DNA of 64,000 nt from Asticcacaulis sp. AC466 (GTDB lineage: Bacteria; Pseudomonadota; Alphaproteobacteria; Caulobacterales; Caulobacteraceae), in NCBI RefSeq assembly GCF_000495815.1, contig NZ_AWGE01000011.1:51732-115731 (forward strand), given 5' to 3'. A model generated the notes under the pieces. It had not been told where the DNA came from and did not search any database. It was given only the letters and a program-made list of their open reading frames with translations. Position numbers and translations under genes: made by a program. Each line of letters begins with the position of its first letter. Position 1 is the stretch's first letter. Of this stretch, positions 17,932-26,282 are shown one piece after another.

Positions 17932-18192
17932 TTATGAGCGGCGGTAGGCCTGATCGCCTTCCTGATTGTCGCTGTTGACGCGTTCTTCGGTGCCGTCGAC
18001 ATACAGGTTTATCGAGCCATCAGCAGCGGTTTCAACGCGATTTACGATTGCCGGGCCACCGAAACGATCGCGCATGTTTTCGTCATTGATATGGTGTTCC
18101 GGCTGAGGCGTATCGAGGAAACGGAAGTCGTTCGACAGGTAGATTTCCTCGCCGGTATTGTTGTCGAAAATATGGTACGTGATGTCGGCCAT
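17932..18192 (-). CDS. small conserved-looking hypothetical protein
   Basis: 86 residues, acidic, no signal peptide or membrane segment. It begins MADITYHIFDNNTGEEIYLS and ends in a polar tail. AAGGAG stands 6-8 bases before the chosen ATG at 18192; the open frame extends to 18297 but without a ribosome-binding site. The short beta-like N-terminus with alternating charged residues suggests a small single-domain cytoplasmic protein. No family is recognised. Convergent with the PQQ dehydrogenase gene. Confidence 0.7.
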   Translation of the reverse strand: MADITYHIFDNNTGEEIYLSNDFRFLDTPQPEHHINDENMRDRFGGPAIVNRVETAADGSINLYVDGTEERVNSDNQEGDQAYRRS

Positions 18193-18346
18193 GTCTGTGC
18201 TCCTTGAATAGCATCCAGTCTGCCATAGCGCGGTATAAAAAGAAGATACGGAACTTGCCGGCAGCGAAGATGTATCGCCGTCATCTAAGCCATACAATTA
18301 CGAGGTGTACAGCGGACAAAATGCCGCGGAGAGGCAAACGACGAAG

Positions 18347-19597
18347 TCAGGCCTTGCTGAGACCCAGATATTCCAGCCCGAGGCGGCTGGCTTCGGTTTT
18401 AAGCCCCCTTTGGGCAGCGGCGAAACCAGGCGCACCGCCGCCATCGCTATTGTAGAGGATGGCGACGGTCAGTTTCTGTTCGGTGAAACTGCGTAGATGG
18501 CCAGTAAACCCGTTGATGCGGCCGCCATGTGAAGCCAGTTTGAGATTGTTCATCGAGCCTAGGCCCTGGCCCAATCCGTATTCCATCGGGTCATTGCCGC
18601 GCCGTTCATAGGCTGGCGTTCCGTTTTTCAGGAGTGTCGGCGTCAGCATGGCGCGCAAGCTTTGTGGCTTAAGCACCTTGCCCTCCAGAAGGGCGTGGTG
18701 CCAGAGCGACAGGTCTTCTGTTGTTGATCGGATTGCGCCTGCGCCTCCGGCGAAGCTGGCCGACACGGGCAGGACGGTGTCGAACTTGGTCGGCGCCTTA
18801 TAGTTTGGGCGGTAGCCGTTGCAAACCGATGCGACGGTGCAGGTCTTGTCGATGCTGGTCTGGGTTAGCCCGGCCGGCGTGAACAATCGTTTGAAGACAA
18901 AATCAGCGAACGTCATGCCGGATAGTTTTTCAACGACGATGCCGAGTATAGTGAAGGCGCTATTGCTGTATAGCCAGGTCGCACCGGGCTGTGCACGGTA
19001 AAGCGGTTGGCGGGCGCTGATGATCTTGACCAGTTCATCGGTCGTATAGTCGCGTGTCTGGGCCCGGGTCAGGACGTCCATCGACTGACCGTTGATATAG
19101 TCGCCCATACCGGAGGTATGGCTGAGGAGCTGACGAAGGGTAATATCAGCGGCGCGCGGGAAATCCGGCATGAATTTCGACAGCGGATCATCGAGCGTCA
19201 GCAGGCCGTCCTCCGCCAGAAGCAGGATGGATGCGGCGGTGAACTGCTTGGTGATCGAGGCAATGCGGAATTCAGTCTGGGGCGTAACAGCCGTGCTGCT
19301 GTCAACATTGGCCAGCCCAAAGCCCTTTGAATATAGAAGCGCACCCGCATGCATAACGCTCAGCGACAGACCAGGGGTCAGCTTTTTGTCCACCATGGCT
19401 TGGCCAAGGGCGTCAAGCGACGGCCACGACTGCGTCGGCGCGGCCAGCTTTTTAACGACAGGCGCCGCAGCGGTGGCGGCGACTTCGACAGTCTTGACGA
19501 GTTGTGGGGCAACTGCGTTTCCGGCCAGGCCGGCCAACAGCAGTCCGAGAGTCGAGCGGCGTGTCAAAAGCGCCGGATTTGCGTGCGATGCGGTCAT
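18347..19597 (-). CDS. secreted serine hydrolase, class C beta-lactamase fold
   Basis: 416 residues. A twin-arginine-like signal (LLTRRSTLGLLLAGLAG) starts the protein. The three family motifs are present: SxxK as ASITKQF (about residue 117), YxN as YSNSAF, and HxG as SHGGRING. This fold covers AmpC, D-alanyl-D-alanine carboxypeptidases, esterases and peptidases; YSN and HGG are common to the esterase/carboxypeptidase side, so resistance should not be assumed. The start 19597 (MTASHAN) gives the proper signal peptide. Confidence 0.88.
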   Translation of the reverse strand: MTASHANPALLTRRSTLGLLLAGLAGNAVAPQLVKTVEVAATAAAPVVKKLAAPTQSWPSLDALGQAMVDKKLTPGLSLSVMHAGALLYSKGFGLANVDSSTAVTPQTEFRIASITKQFTAASILLLAEDGLLTLDDPLSKFMPDFPRAADITLRQLLSHTSGMGDYINGQSMDVLTRAQTRDYTTDELVKIISARQPLYRAQPGATWLYSNSAFTILGIVVEKLSGMTFADFVFKRLFTPAGLTQTSIDKTCTVASVCNGYRPNYKAPTKFDTVLPVSASFAGGAGAIRSTTEDLSLWHHALLEGKVLKPQSLRAMLTPTLLKNGTPAYERRGNDPMEYGLGQGLGSMNNLKLASHGGRINGFTGHLRSFTEQKLTVAILYNSDGGGAPGFAAAQRGLKTEASRLGLEYLGLSKA

Positions 19598-20157
19598 AAG
19601 CTTACAAACCAAACCTAATTCCGTGAGTGCTGGCCCGCCGTCCTGCACCAACCGAAGTAAAAAATCGATGGCGAATCCCCGCCGCGATGGGGGAGAACTT
19701 AATCTAAATCCTCAATGGTTTCCAAATCGTTTTGGTAAATAACAAATTTATTACGCTCATATTTTTGTGAGTTCTGACCGCTCAGCATCGACCTTTCCCT
19801 AATAAAAATGGCTTTCATGGCGATTGACTTATTCCGCGAGGGCGATAAATTGGCCGCGGTAATAATTTAGAAGAATCCCGCATAGGATTGGCGATACTGA
19901 ATAATCGTGGATATTCGACGACGGGCCTTTATTGCGGTTGTTTAAATTTAGGCTTTTTAGTAGGTCGCGTTGATCGCAATTTAGAGACATTGATTACGGG
20001 AAACAAACAGGACTTCGCTTAAAATAGAATGCAGGCCTGTACGATATGCTCGGAAAGACATCCGGATATATTGTAAATAAGCTGCGTTTTAGCGTGTCAA
20101 AAATCGTCTCCCGACGGGGGCATGACAGCAGGCGGGCCACAAAAAGGGGAATGCTGG
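19598..20157. other. long AT-rich intergenic region upstream of GH31
   Basis: 560 bases, AT-rich, between the divergent serine hydrolase and GH31 genes. No convincing ORF was found; the open frames on the minus strand are low quality. It probably contains both promoters. The 11-bp palindrome seen before the TonB receptor, GntR and GH115 genes was looked for here and not found in good form. Confidence 0.55.
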
Positions 20158-23079
20158 ATGAAGCATCTGCACATGAAAACGCTTCTACTAACAACATGCA
20201 TGTCGTTACTGGCATTTTCACCCAGCATGGCCGACACGGGCCTGGATGAAAACGGCCATCTCTTGCAGGTGTATGAGCCAGTGACCGCGGGCATATCATT
20301 TGTACGCCTTGACGATGGCGTTCAGATTTTGCACGACGGCATCACCAAGAATATCATTTTTTACGGGCCGGAAACGGTTCGTGTAAATGCGAACCTGGGC
20401 AAAAATTACTGGACAGCGCCCAGTATTGTTATTGTCGATAAGCCCCAACCCGTCGCTTTTGATATTAAGGAAACGCCGCTTGAGCTGATTATCGTCTCGG
20501 CAAAGCTCACAATCGTCGTCGATAAAAGCTCAGGCGCCCTGACTTTCAAGGACGCTGCGGGCAAGGTCTATACCCGCGAGCGCGCGAAGGCGCCGGAAAC
20601 GCTGAAGCTGGTCGATATATCAGGCGCGCCGACCTATGAGGCGCAAAATACCTTCACCCTGAAACCCGATGAAGGCATATTCGGGTTCGGTTTCATTGAT
20701 GAGGGTGAGCTCAACCGCCGCAACAAGGATATCCTGCTCGTCCAGACGAATACAGGGATTGTGATTCCGGTCATGGTCTCCTCTGAGAAATATGGCATTC
20801 TCTGGGACACCTATTCCAAGATGACGTTCAAGGATGACGCGAAAGGCGCGACCCTATGGGCCGAAAGTGCACCGGGCGGCGTCGACTATTATTTCATGGG
20901 CGGGCGAAGCATTGATGATGTGGTGAAGTCATATCGCCACCTGACGGGCGAAGCGCCGATGTACCCCAAACAGGCCTTCGGCTTGTTCATGAGCAAGGAA
21001 CGCTACAAAACCCAGGCGCGCCTTCTTGAGGTCGCCCGCACATTTCGCGAAAAGCAGTTTCCGCTCGATTACATCGTGCAGGACTGGCAATACTGGGGCA
21101 GCGACGCTGATGGTACATGGAGCGGCATGATCTGGAATAAGGAGCGGTATCCCGATCCGGAAGGCATGATCAAGACGCTGCATGACGAACATTTGAAATT
21201 GATGATTTCAATCTGGCCGTCTGTCGGAAACGATACAGAACTGGCGCATGAGCTTGATGCCCACAATCTGCGCTTTGAGCCGCTGCACTGGATTTCAAAA
21301 AAGGCCCGGATTTATGACGCGTACAGTCCGCTCGGCAGGCAAATCTATTTCAAATATATCAAGAAAGGTTTGCTTGATAAGGGCGTTGATGCGCTGTGGA
21401 TGGACGGCACGGAGGTAGAAGTCGGCACAGCCGCGTGGAACCCCGACGACAATATTCGCGACATCAAGAGTCTCGGCACCAACGCGCTTGGTGATTTCTC
21501 CCGATACCTCAATCCTTATACCCTGATGACGACGCAAGGCACCTATGACGGTCAGCGCGCCACCAGTGACAAACGTGTGTTTACCTTGACGCGTTCGGCC
21601 TGGGCTGGAGCGCAACGCACGGGCGCCGCGTCTTGGTCGGGGGATATTTTCGCGAACTGGAAGACGTTCGGCGAGCAGATCAATGGTGGTGTCAATGTGA
21701 CAATTACCGGCAATCCCTATTGGTCTCAGGATACGGGCGGGTTCTTCGTAACGGAATATCCTGGCGGGGAGCAAAACCCGGCCTATCGCGAACTCTTCGC
21801 CCGTTGGTTTCAGTTCGGTGCCTTCAACCCCATCTTCCGGGTTCATGGAACCAGTATTGAGCGCGAGCCCTATATTTTCAAAGATCTGGATCCGGAAATG
21901 TATGGTTCCCTGGTGAAGAGCGTCAACCTGCGCTACCGGCTGCTGCCCTACATCTATAGTCTCAGTTGGAAAATCACTTCTGATGGCTATACCCTGATGC
22001 GCGCCGTCCCCATGGATTTCCCTGCCGATAAGGCGACCTACGCCATCAATGACGCCTTCATGTTCGGGCCGTCCTTACTGGTGCATCCGGTTACCCGGCC
22101 AATGTATCATGTCCAGAACCCGCCGGCCGAAACCATACCGGCTCAGTTTTTGACGAACGATGCTGGGCGGGCGGGGCTGGACGGCCAATATTTCGCGGGC
22201 GAAAACTTCGAAACCGCCAAAGGGAAAACAATAGATGCGACCATCGATCTGAAATGGCCGGGGCCACCTTTGGCGCAACCGCCGGCCGGGCTTGACAGTG
22301 TTGAGCACTTCTCCGCGCGCTGGGAAGGCGACCTCATTGCCCCAGAAGATGGGGAATATGAGCTTGGCTTGGAAGGCGATGATGGCTTTCGCCTTTTCGT
22401 CAAGGGCGAGAAGATCGTAGAAGACTGGAATACGGGCGCCAAGCGGTACCGGAGTGCAAAGGTCACGCTGACAAAAGGCGAGAAAGTTCCGGTTAAAATA
22501 GAGTATTTTCAAGGGACGGCTGAACGTGGTTTGCGATTTGCCTGGCGAACGCCGAGCCAGATTCATGCCTTAGCCGCTGCTTACAAAGGCATTGACCTCA
22601 AAATGGCGACCTATCTGCCGGCGGGGGCAGGGTGGTATGACTTCTATACCAATGCCCGGTTGAACGGCGGACAAACAGTTGTCCGCGAAGCGCCTCTGGA
22701 TATCATCCCGCTATATGTGCGGGCCGGTTCGATCATCCCTATGGGACCCGTGCAGCAATACGCGACGGAAAAGCCCGATGCTCCGTATGAAATTCGCGTA
22801 TATCCCGGCGCTGACGCAAAGTTCACCCTCTATGAGGATGATAACGAGACATATAAATACGAAAAGGGCCAGTACGCCACCTACGATCTTGTCTGGAATG
22901 ACAAGGCGCAAACCTTGTCAATCGGCGCCCGTAAAGGCACCTATCCGGGTCTTGTGACCACGCGCACACTGAATGTCGTGATCGCCAAACCTGGCCACGC
23001 AACCGGGGGCGAAATGGGTGTGGCAACGAAGACCGTCGTCTATACGGGAAAGCCTGTAACCTTGAGCTTTAAGCAGTAA
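20158..23079 (+). CDS. GH31 alpha-xylosidase-type glycoside hydrolase with PA14 domain
   Basis: 973 residues, secreted (signal peptide near 1-26, ending SPSMA-D). The GH31 N-terminal beta-sandwich is followed by the (beta/alpha)8 barrel with FMSKERYKTQARLLEVARTF, the nucleophile Asp in DALWMDGTEVEV and the acid/base Asp in SWSGDIFANW. A PA14 domain (about 670-800: GLDGQYFAGENFETAKG ... EGDDGFRLFVKGEKIVEDW) is inserted before the C-terminal beta domains. This architecture matches known alpha-xylosidases acting on xyloglucan oligosaccharides. Release of alpha-linked xylose is likely; other alpha-glucosidic linkages cannot be excluded. ATG 20158 follows a GGGGA site. It opens the glycan block. 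Confidence 0.87.
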   Translation: MKHLHMKTLLLTTCMSLLAFSPSMADTGLDENGHLLQVYEPVTAGISFVRLDDGVQILHDGITKNIIFYGPETVRVNANLGKNYWTAPSIVIVDKPQPVAFDIKETPLELIIVSAKLTIVVDKSSGALTFKDAAGKVYTRERAKAPETLKLVDISGAPTYEAQNTFTLKPDEGIFGFGFIDEGELNRRNKDILLVQTNTGIVIPVMVSSEKYGILWDTYSKMTFKDDAKGATLWAESAPGGVDYYFMGGRSIDDVVKSYRHLTGEAPMYPKQAFGLFMSKERYKTQARLLEVARTFREKQFPLDYIVQDWQYWGSDADGTWSGMIWNKERYPDPEGMIKTLHDEHLKLMISIWPSVGNDTELAHELDAHNLRFEPLHWISKKARIYDAYSPLGRQIYFKYIKKGLLDKGVDALWMDGTEVEVGTAAWNPDDNIRDIKSLGTNALGDFSRYLNPYTLMTTQGTYDGQRATSDKRVFTLTRSAWAGAQRTGAASWSGDIFANWKTFGEQINGGVNVTITGNPYWSQDTGGFFVTEYPGGEQNPAYRELFARWFQFGAFNPIFRVHGTSIEREPYIFKDLDPEMYGSLVKSVNLRYRLLPYIYSLSWKITSDGYTLMRAVPMDFPADKATYAINDAFMFGPSLLVHPVTRPMYHVQNPPAETIPAQFLTNDAGRAGLDGQYFAGENFETAKGKTIDATIDLKWPGPPLAQPPAGLDSVEHFSARWEGDLIAPEDGEYELGLEGDDGFRLFVKGEKIVEDWNTGAKRYRSAKVTLTKGEKVPVKIEYFQGTAERGLRFAWRTPSQIHALAAAYKGIDLKMATYLPAGAGWYDFYTNARLNGGQTVVREAPLDIIPLYVRAGSIIPMGPVQQYATEKPDAPYEIRVYPGADAKFTLYEDDNETYKYEKGQYATYDLVWNDKAQTLSIGARKGTYPGLVTTRTLNVVIAKPGHATGGEMGVATKTVVYTGKPVTLSFKQ

Positions 23080-23276
23080 CCAGGCGCGGCCTGCTTGAGG
23101 GGCCTGAAGGCAGAACGGTGAACGCATCCAGCTGGCCATACCCCCCCCTGTGCCTTGGCCAACCAATCGTTTACAGCGGCGACGTCTTTAGAAGCGAAGA
23201 CATTGATCGTGCATGACCTGTGCAATATCTATTCTAATTTGTACGGAAACACCTGTTGGAAAAAGTGTGATCGGCC

Positions 23277-25115
23277 ATGAAAATTCCTGCCTTCTCTATC
23301 TTGCCTCTATGTGCGGGGCTGATCTCCTTGGTGCTTATGGCGTCTACGGTACAGGCGCGCCAAGTCAGGGTCGTGAGCCCAGACGGTAAGGTTTCAGCTT
23401 TCGTCAATGACGATGGCGGTGCCTTAACCTATCGCGTCACGGCCGATGGCAAGCCGGTTTTAGACTCATCACCCATAGGCCTGCGTTCGAATGGGCGCGA
23501 CTTGGGTAAGGCGGTGTCTATCAAGTCGTTTCGCCGCGGCAAAATAGATGAACGTTATGCCATCTTTGGTGGCAAAGCCTGGGCCAGCAATAAGGCGAAT
23601 ACAGCGACCATTTCTTTGGCATCGAACGGCGAGACGATAGAGGCAGATGTTCATGTGGCCAATGATGGCGTTGCCGTGCGGCTTAGACTGCCGGCATTGC
23701 CGGGACGAAGTGTAGATGCCGACCTATCGGGTTGGAACCTGGCCGGTGGCAATCCGCGACTCTGGGCGACCGAATTCCTGCCCGATTACGAGAATGTCTA
23801 TGCAGCGACGACATTAGATAAATTGGGCAACAAAAACTATGGTCTGCCCCTGACAGCAAAGGTCAATGGGCTGTGGGTCACGTTGAGCGAGGCCGCTGTT
23901 GTCGATTATGGCGACAGCTCCATCCATTTAAATGACGGTACGCTGGTGACGAGCCTCTATGCCGACCCTCAAGGCTGGCATACGGACGAGGCGGTGGTTC
24001 AGCCGTGGCGTGTCACCATAGTTGCGCGCGATTTGACGGGGCTTGTGAACACGACCTTGGTCCAGAACCTCAATCCGCCGCCGTCAAAAGCACTGGCAGG
24101 GGCAAAATGGATACGTCCAGGACGTTCGTCGTGGCAGTGGCTGGCTATTGGGGACCCGCTGGAAGGCGATCAAAAGCAATGGGTTGATTGGACACATCAG
24201 CTTGGTTTCGAGTATTATCTGATCGACGATGGCTGGGCGAAGTGGCAGCAGCCTTGGCAGTCTCTCACCGATACAGTCGCCTATGCTCGCACGCAAGGGG
24301 TTGGTATTTGGGTTTGGGTTCACAGCAACGACGTGGCGACGCCGGCGGCGCGGCAGGCTTTGTTCCGTCGGTTTGCTGATATTGGTGTTGTGGGCGTCAA
24401 GGTCGATTTTCCGCAGGGCGCCAACAGAGAATGGACAAACTGGTATATTGACACAGCCAAAGAGGCTGCGGCTGACCATTTGATGGTCGATTTTCACGGC
24501 GCTGCTAAACCGTCAGGCACGGAGCGGACATGGCCTAATGTTTTGACCCGTGAGGGGGTGCGCGGGCATGAATGGCATATTACGCGCTATAACCGCAAAC
24601 TGCCGTCCGAACACGACACGATCCTGCCCTTTACGCGCTATGTTGTGGGCCCCGGGGACTATACGCCTACGGTGTTTGAGCCCAAGGAGCTTCAAGGAAA
24701 TAGCTGGGCGCATGAACTGGCCCAGATGGTCATTTTCACCTCGCCCTATCTGTCTATGGGCGGGCATCCGGAGACCTATTTGTCCAACCCGGGTCTGGAC
24801 GTATTAAAAGCGGTCCCCGCCATTTGGGATCAGACGCTTGTTTTGGATGGCAGCGAGCCGGGCAAGGCCGTCATAATGGCCCGCCGTAGCGGGAACGATT
24901 GGTACATCGCTGCCATTAATAATGGCGAGGCGCGTGACGTAACAGTGAAGCTGAGTTTCCTGCAAAAAGGCCCTTGGCAATTGGTTGAACTTAGCGATAG
25001 TCAAGACAAGCCCGATGCCTATAACCGTCACTCTAAACCCGTGACGCCTGATCAATCTATCACCTTGAATATGCGCGCACGCGGCGGCTTTGTGGCGCGT
25101 CTTCAAATAAGATAG
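23277..25115 (+). CDS. GH97 glycoside hydrolase, probable alpha-galactosidase type
   Basis: 612 residues with a signal peptide (about 1-27, cleavage after VQA). The N-terminal beta-sandwich is followed by a (beta/alpha)8 barrel with FEYYLIDDGWAKW, GVKVDFPQGANREW, LMVDFHGAAKPSGTERTWPN, GVRGHEW and SYLSMG-like segments characteristic of GH97, then a small C-terminal beta domain. GH97 contains inverting alpha-glucosidases (Glu base) and retaining alpha-galactosidases (Asp nucleophile); the Asp in GVKVDF is the position used as nucleophile in the retaining group. Alpha-galactosidase is therefore favoured, with moderate certainty. It is likely co-regulated with the neighbouring GH31 gene. Confidence 0.86.
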   Translation: MKIPAFSILPLCAGLISLVLMASTVQARQVRVVSPDGKVSAFVNDDGGALTYRVTADGKPVLDSSPIGLRSNGRDLGKAVSIKSFRRGKIDERYAIFGGKAWASNKANTATISLASNGETIEADVHVANDGVAVRLRLPALPGRSVDADLSGWNLAGGNPRLWATEFLPDYENVYAATTLDKLGNKNYGLPLTAKVNGLWVTLSEAAVVDYGDSSIHLNDGTLVTSLYADPQGWHTDEAVVQPWRVTIVARDLTGLVNTTLVQNLNPPPSKALAGAKWIRPGRSSWQWLAIGDPLEGDQKQWVDWTHQLGFEYYLIDDGWAKWQQPWQSLTDTVAYARTQGVGIWVWVHSNDVATPAARQALFRRFADIGVVGVKVDFPQGANREWTNWYIDTAKEAAADHLMVDFHGAAKPSGTERTWPNVLTREGVRGHEWHITRYNRKLPSEHDTILPFTRYVVGPGDYTPTVFEPKELQGNSWAHELAQMVIFTSPYLSMGGHPETYLSNPGLDVLKAVPAIWDQTLVLDGSEPGKAVIMARRSGNDWYIAAINNGEARDVTVKLSFLQKGPWQLVELSDSQDKPDAYNRHSKPVTPDQSITLNMRARGGFVARLQIR

Positions 25116-25163
25116 CCGGGCAAAGCCATTAGAATTACCGACTCACCCGGACGTCCTGGCCAA

Positions 25164-25490
25164 TCAACCCAAAAGAGACGACGGGGCCGGAGAGATCAAG
25201 TGTTCTACGGTGGCGCACGTAACGCCAGGCATCATGGCAAGTCGCCCCACCAAGGATCGCGCCTCTTTGGGCTTGATGCCTGTCACCCTTAGCTTGTGGT
25301 GCATAGCGCCACCTGTGCGCGATCGGCTCATCCCGTCGAGTTTCGCGCCGATATGGGAGATGGCCGTTAGCGCTGCGACCGCAATATCCGTTTGGTCGCC
25401 CGTCAGGTAAAAGCAATGGGTGAGGACGCAGCCGGGAAATTCGCTGTCAAAATTATCATCCGCCGCGTGAAGGAGGGAGGGCGCATTCAT
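25164..25490 (-). CDS. hypothetical protein, possibly real
   Basis: 108 residues on the minus strand between GH97 and the TonB receptor. The C-terminal half (KLRVTGIKPKEARSLVGRLA, then GVTCATVEHLI) has the alternating beta-alpha-beta look of a small ferredoxin-like or ACT-like domain. Composition is protein-like: balanced charges, few rare codons. The start has only a weak ribosome-binding site and an in-frame stop two codons upstream. A competing frame at 25135-25416 reads as low-complexity and is taken as the shadow. No family is recognised. Confidence 0.5.
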   Translation of the reverse strand: MNAPSLLHAADDNFDSEFPGCVLTHCFYLTGDQTDIAVAALTAISHIGAKLDGMSRSRTGGAMHHKLRVTGIKPKEARSLVGRLAMMPGVTCATVEHLISPAPSSLLG

Positions 25491-26148
25491 GCTTCAAGCC
25501 TTAAGCTTCAAGGTCTCGAAAGGGAGGCAAGTGTAGATCCCATTTCGTTGCCGACGATCGGCCGCATCGCCCTAAGGCTGCCACCTTGCCTGGGAGGGCA
25601 GGTTGGCGTTGGGGTGGACCCAACTCTTGATGCAAAAGCGGTATAGCCTAGCCCGGCACCTTGCTCAAGACGTTTTGGGGGTAAGGAAGCGCGTAAAGCA
25701 CGCCAGTCTTATACCGCCCGATCGGAAAGCGTCTAAGGCATACAGCGACATGAGAGCTGGCGGGAAACGTGGCTGCGCGCTATTCGACGTCGTGACAGCG
25801 CCTCTGCACGCAACTTCGCAGTCAAGCCCGAACCCATCCCGGCTGATTTATGTCCCGTATCTCCTTTGGCGGGGCAAGGCGGGGCTTTGCCTTGCAGATA
25901 AACAAACCTGCGGCAGCCTGCCACAACCGTCCTCTGGCAATCCGTATCGCGAACGCCCCTTCACGATTGATGGCCTTACGGGAATGAAAATATCTTCGAT
26001 CCAGGCCCTGATGAACCAAATTTACATGAAATGGCCTTACCAATTTCACCCTTTTGTAAATTCTAATAATAAATAAATCTAATAAAAACAGATATATAGA
26101 TGTAAGTATTACGTCTCTGTTGTAAATCTGCTACGTTTCCCTCCATTT
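25491..26148. other. gene-poor region upstream of the TonB receptor
   Basis: About 660 bases with no supported gene. A 157-codon open frame at 25603-26076 has composition unlike a protein and no ribosome-binding site. The last 100 bases turn sharply AT-rich and lead into the receptor promoter. The region may contain decayed coding sequence, but no parent gene is recognised. Confidence 0.5.
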
Positions 26149-26159
26149 TGGCCTGACCA
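26149..26159. promoter_or_regulatory. GntR/FadR-type operator candidate, TonB receptor promoter
   Basis: TGGCCTGACCA, matching the TGGNCTGACCA palindrome also found before the GntR gene and the GH115 gene. It lies two bases upstream of a TTGACG -35-like hexamer (26162-26167) and about 123 bases before the receptor start. FadR-subfamily regulators bind TGGTNNNACCA-type sites. Confidence 0.6.
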
Positions 26160-26282
26160 CATTGACGTTTTTCTAATTCGGGCATACGACAGAAATGTGA
26201 GCGGTAACAGACTCACCGTTTCGCTCCATCGAAACGAATAAAACGGTACTGTGACAGTGCCATATAGCCAGGAGGAAACATT

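Noticed and set aside
18347..19597. Antibiotic-resistance beta-lactamase
   Set aside because: The SxxK/YxN/HxG fold is shared by many esterases and peptidases, and nothing here is specific to AmpC resistance enzymes.
23155..23166. TTGGCCAACCAA before GH97 as a fourth GntR site
   Set aside because: Centre and half-site spacing do not fit TGGNCTGACCA; similarity is partial.
25603..26076. 157-codon + strand frame before the TonB receptor
   Set aside because: No ribosome-binding site, patchy composition, no recognisable domain; left as non-coding.
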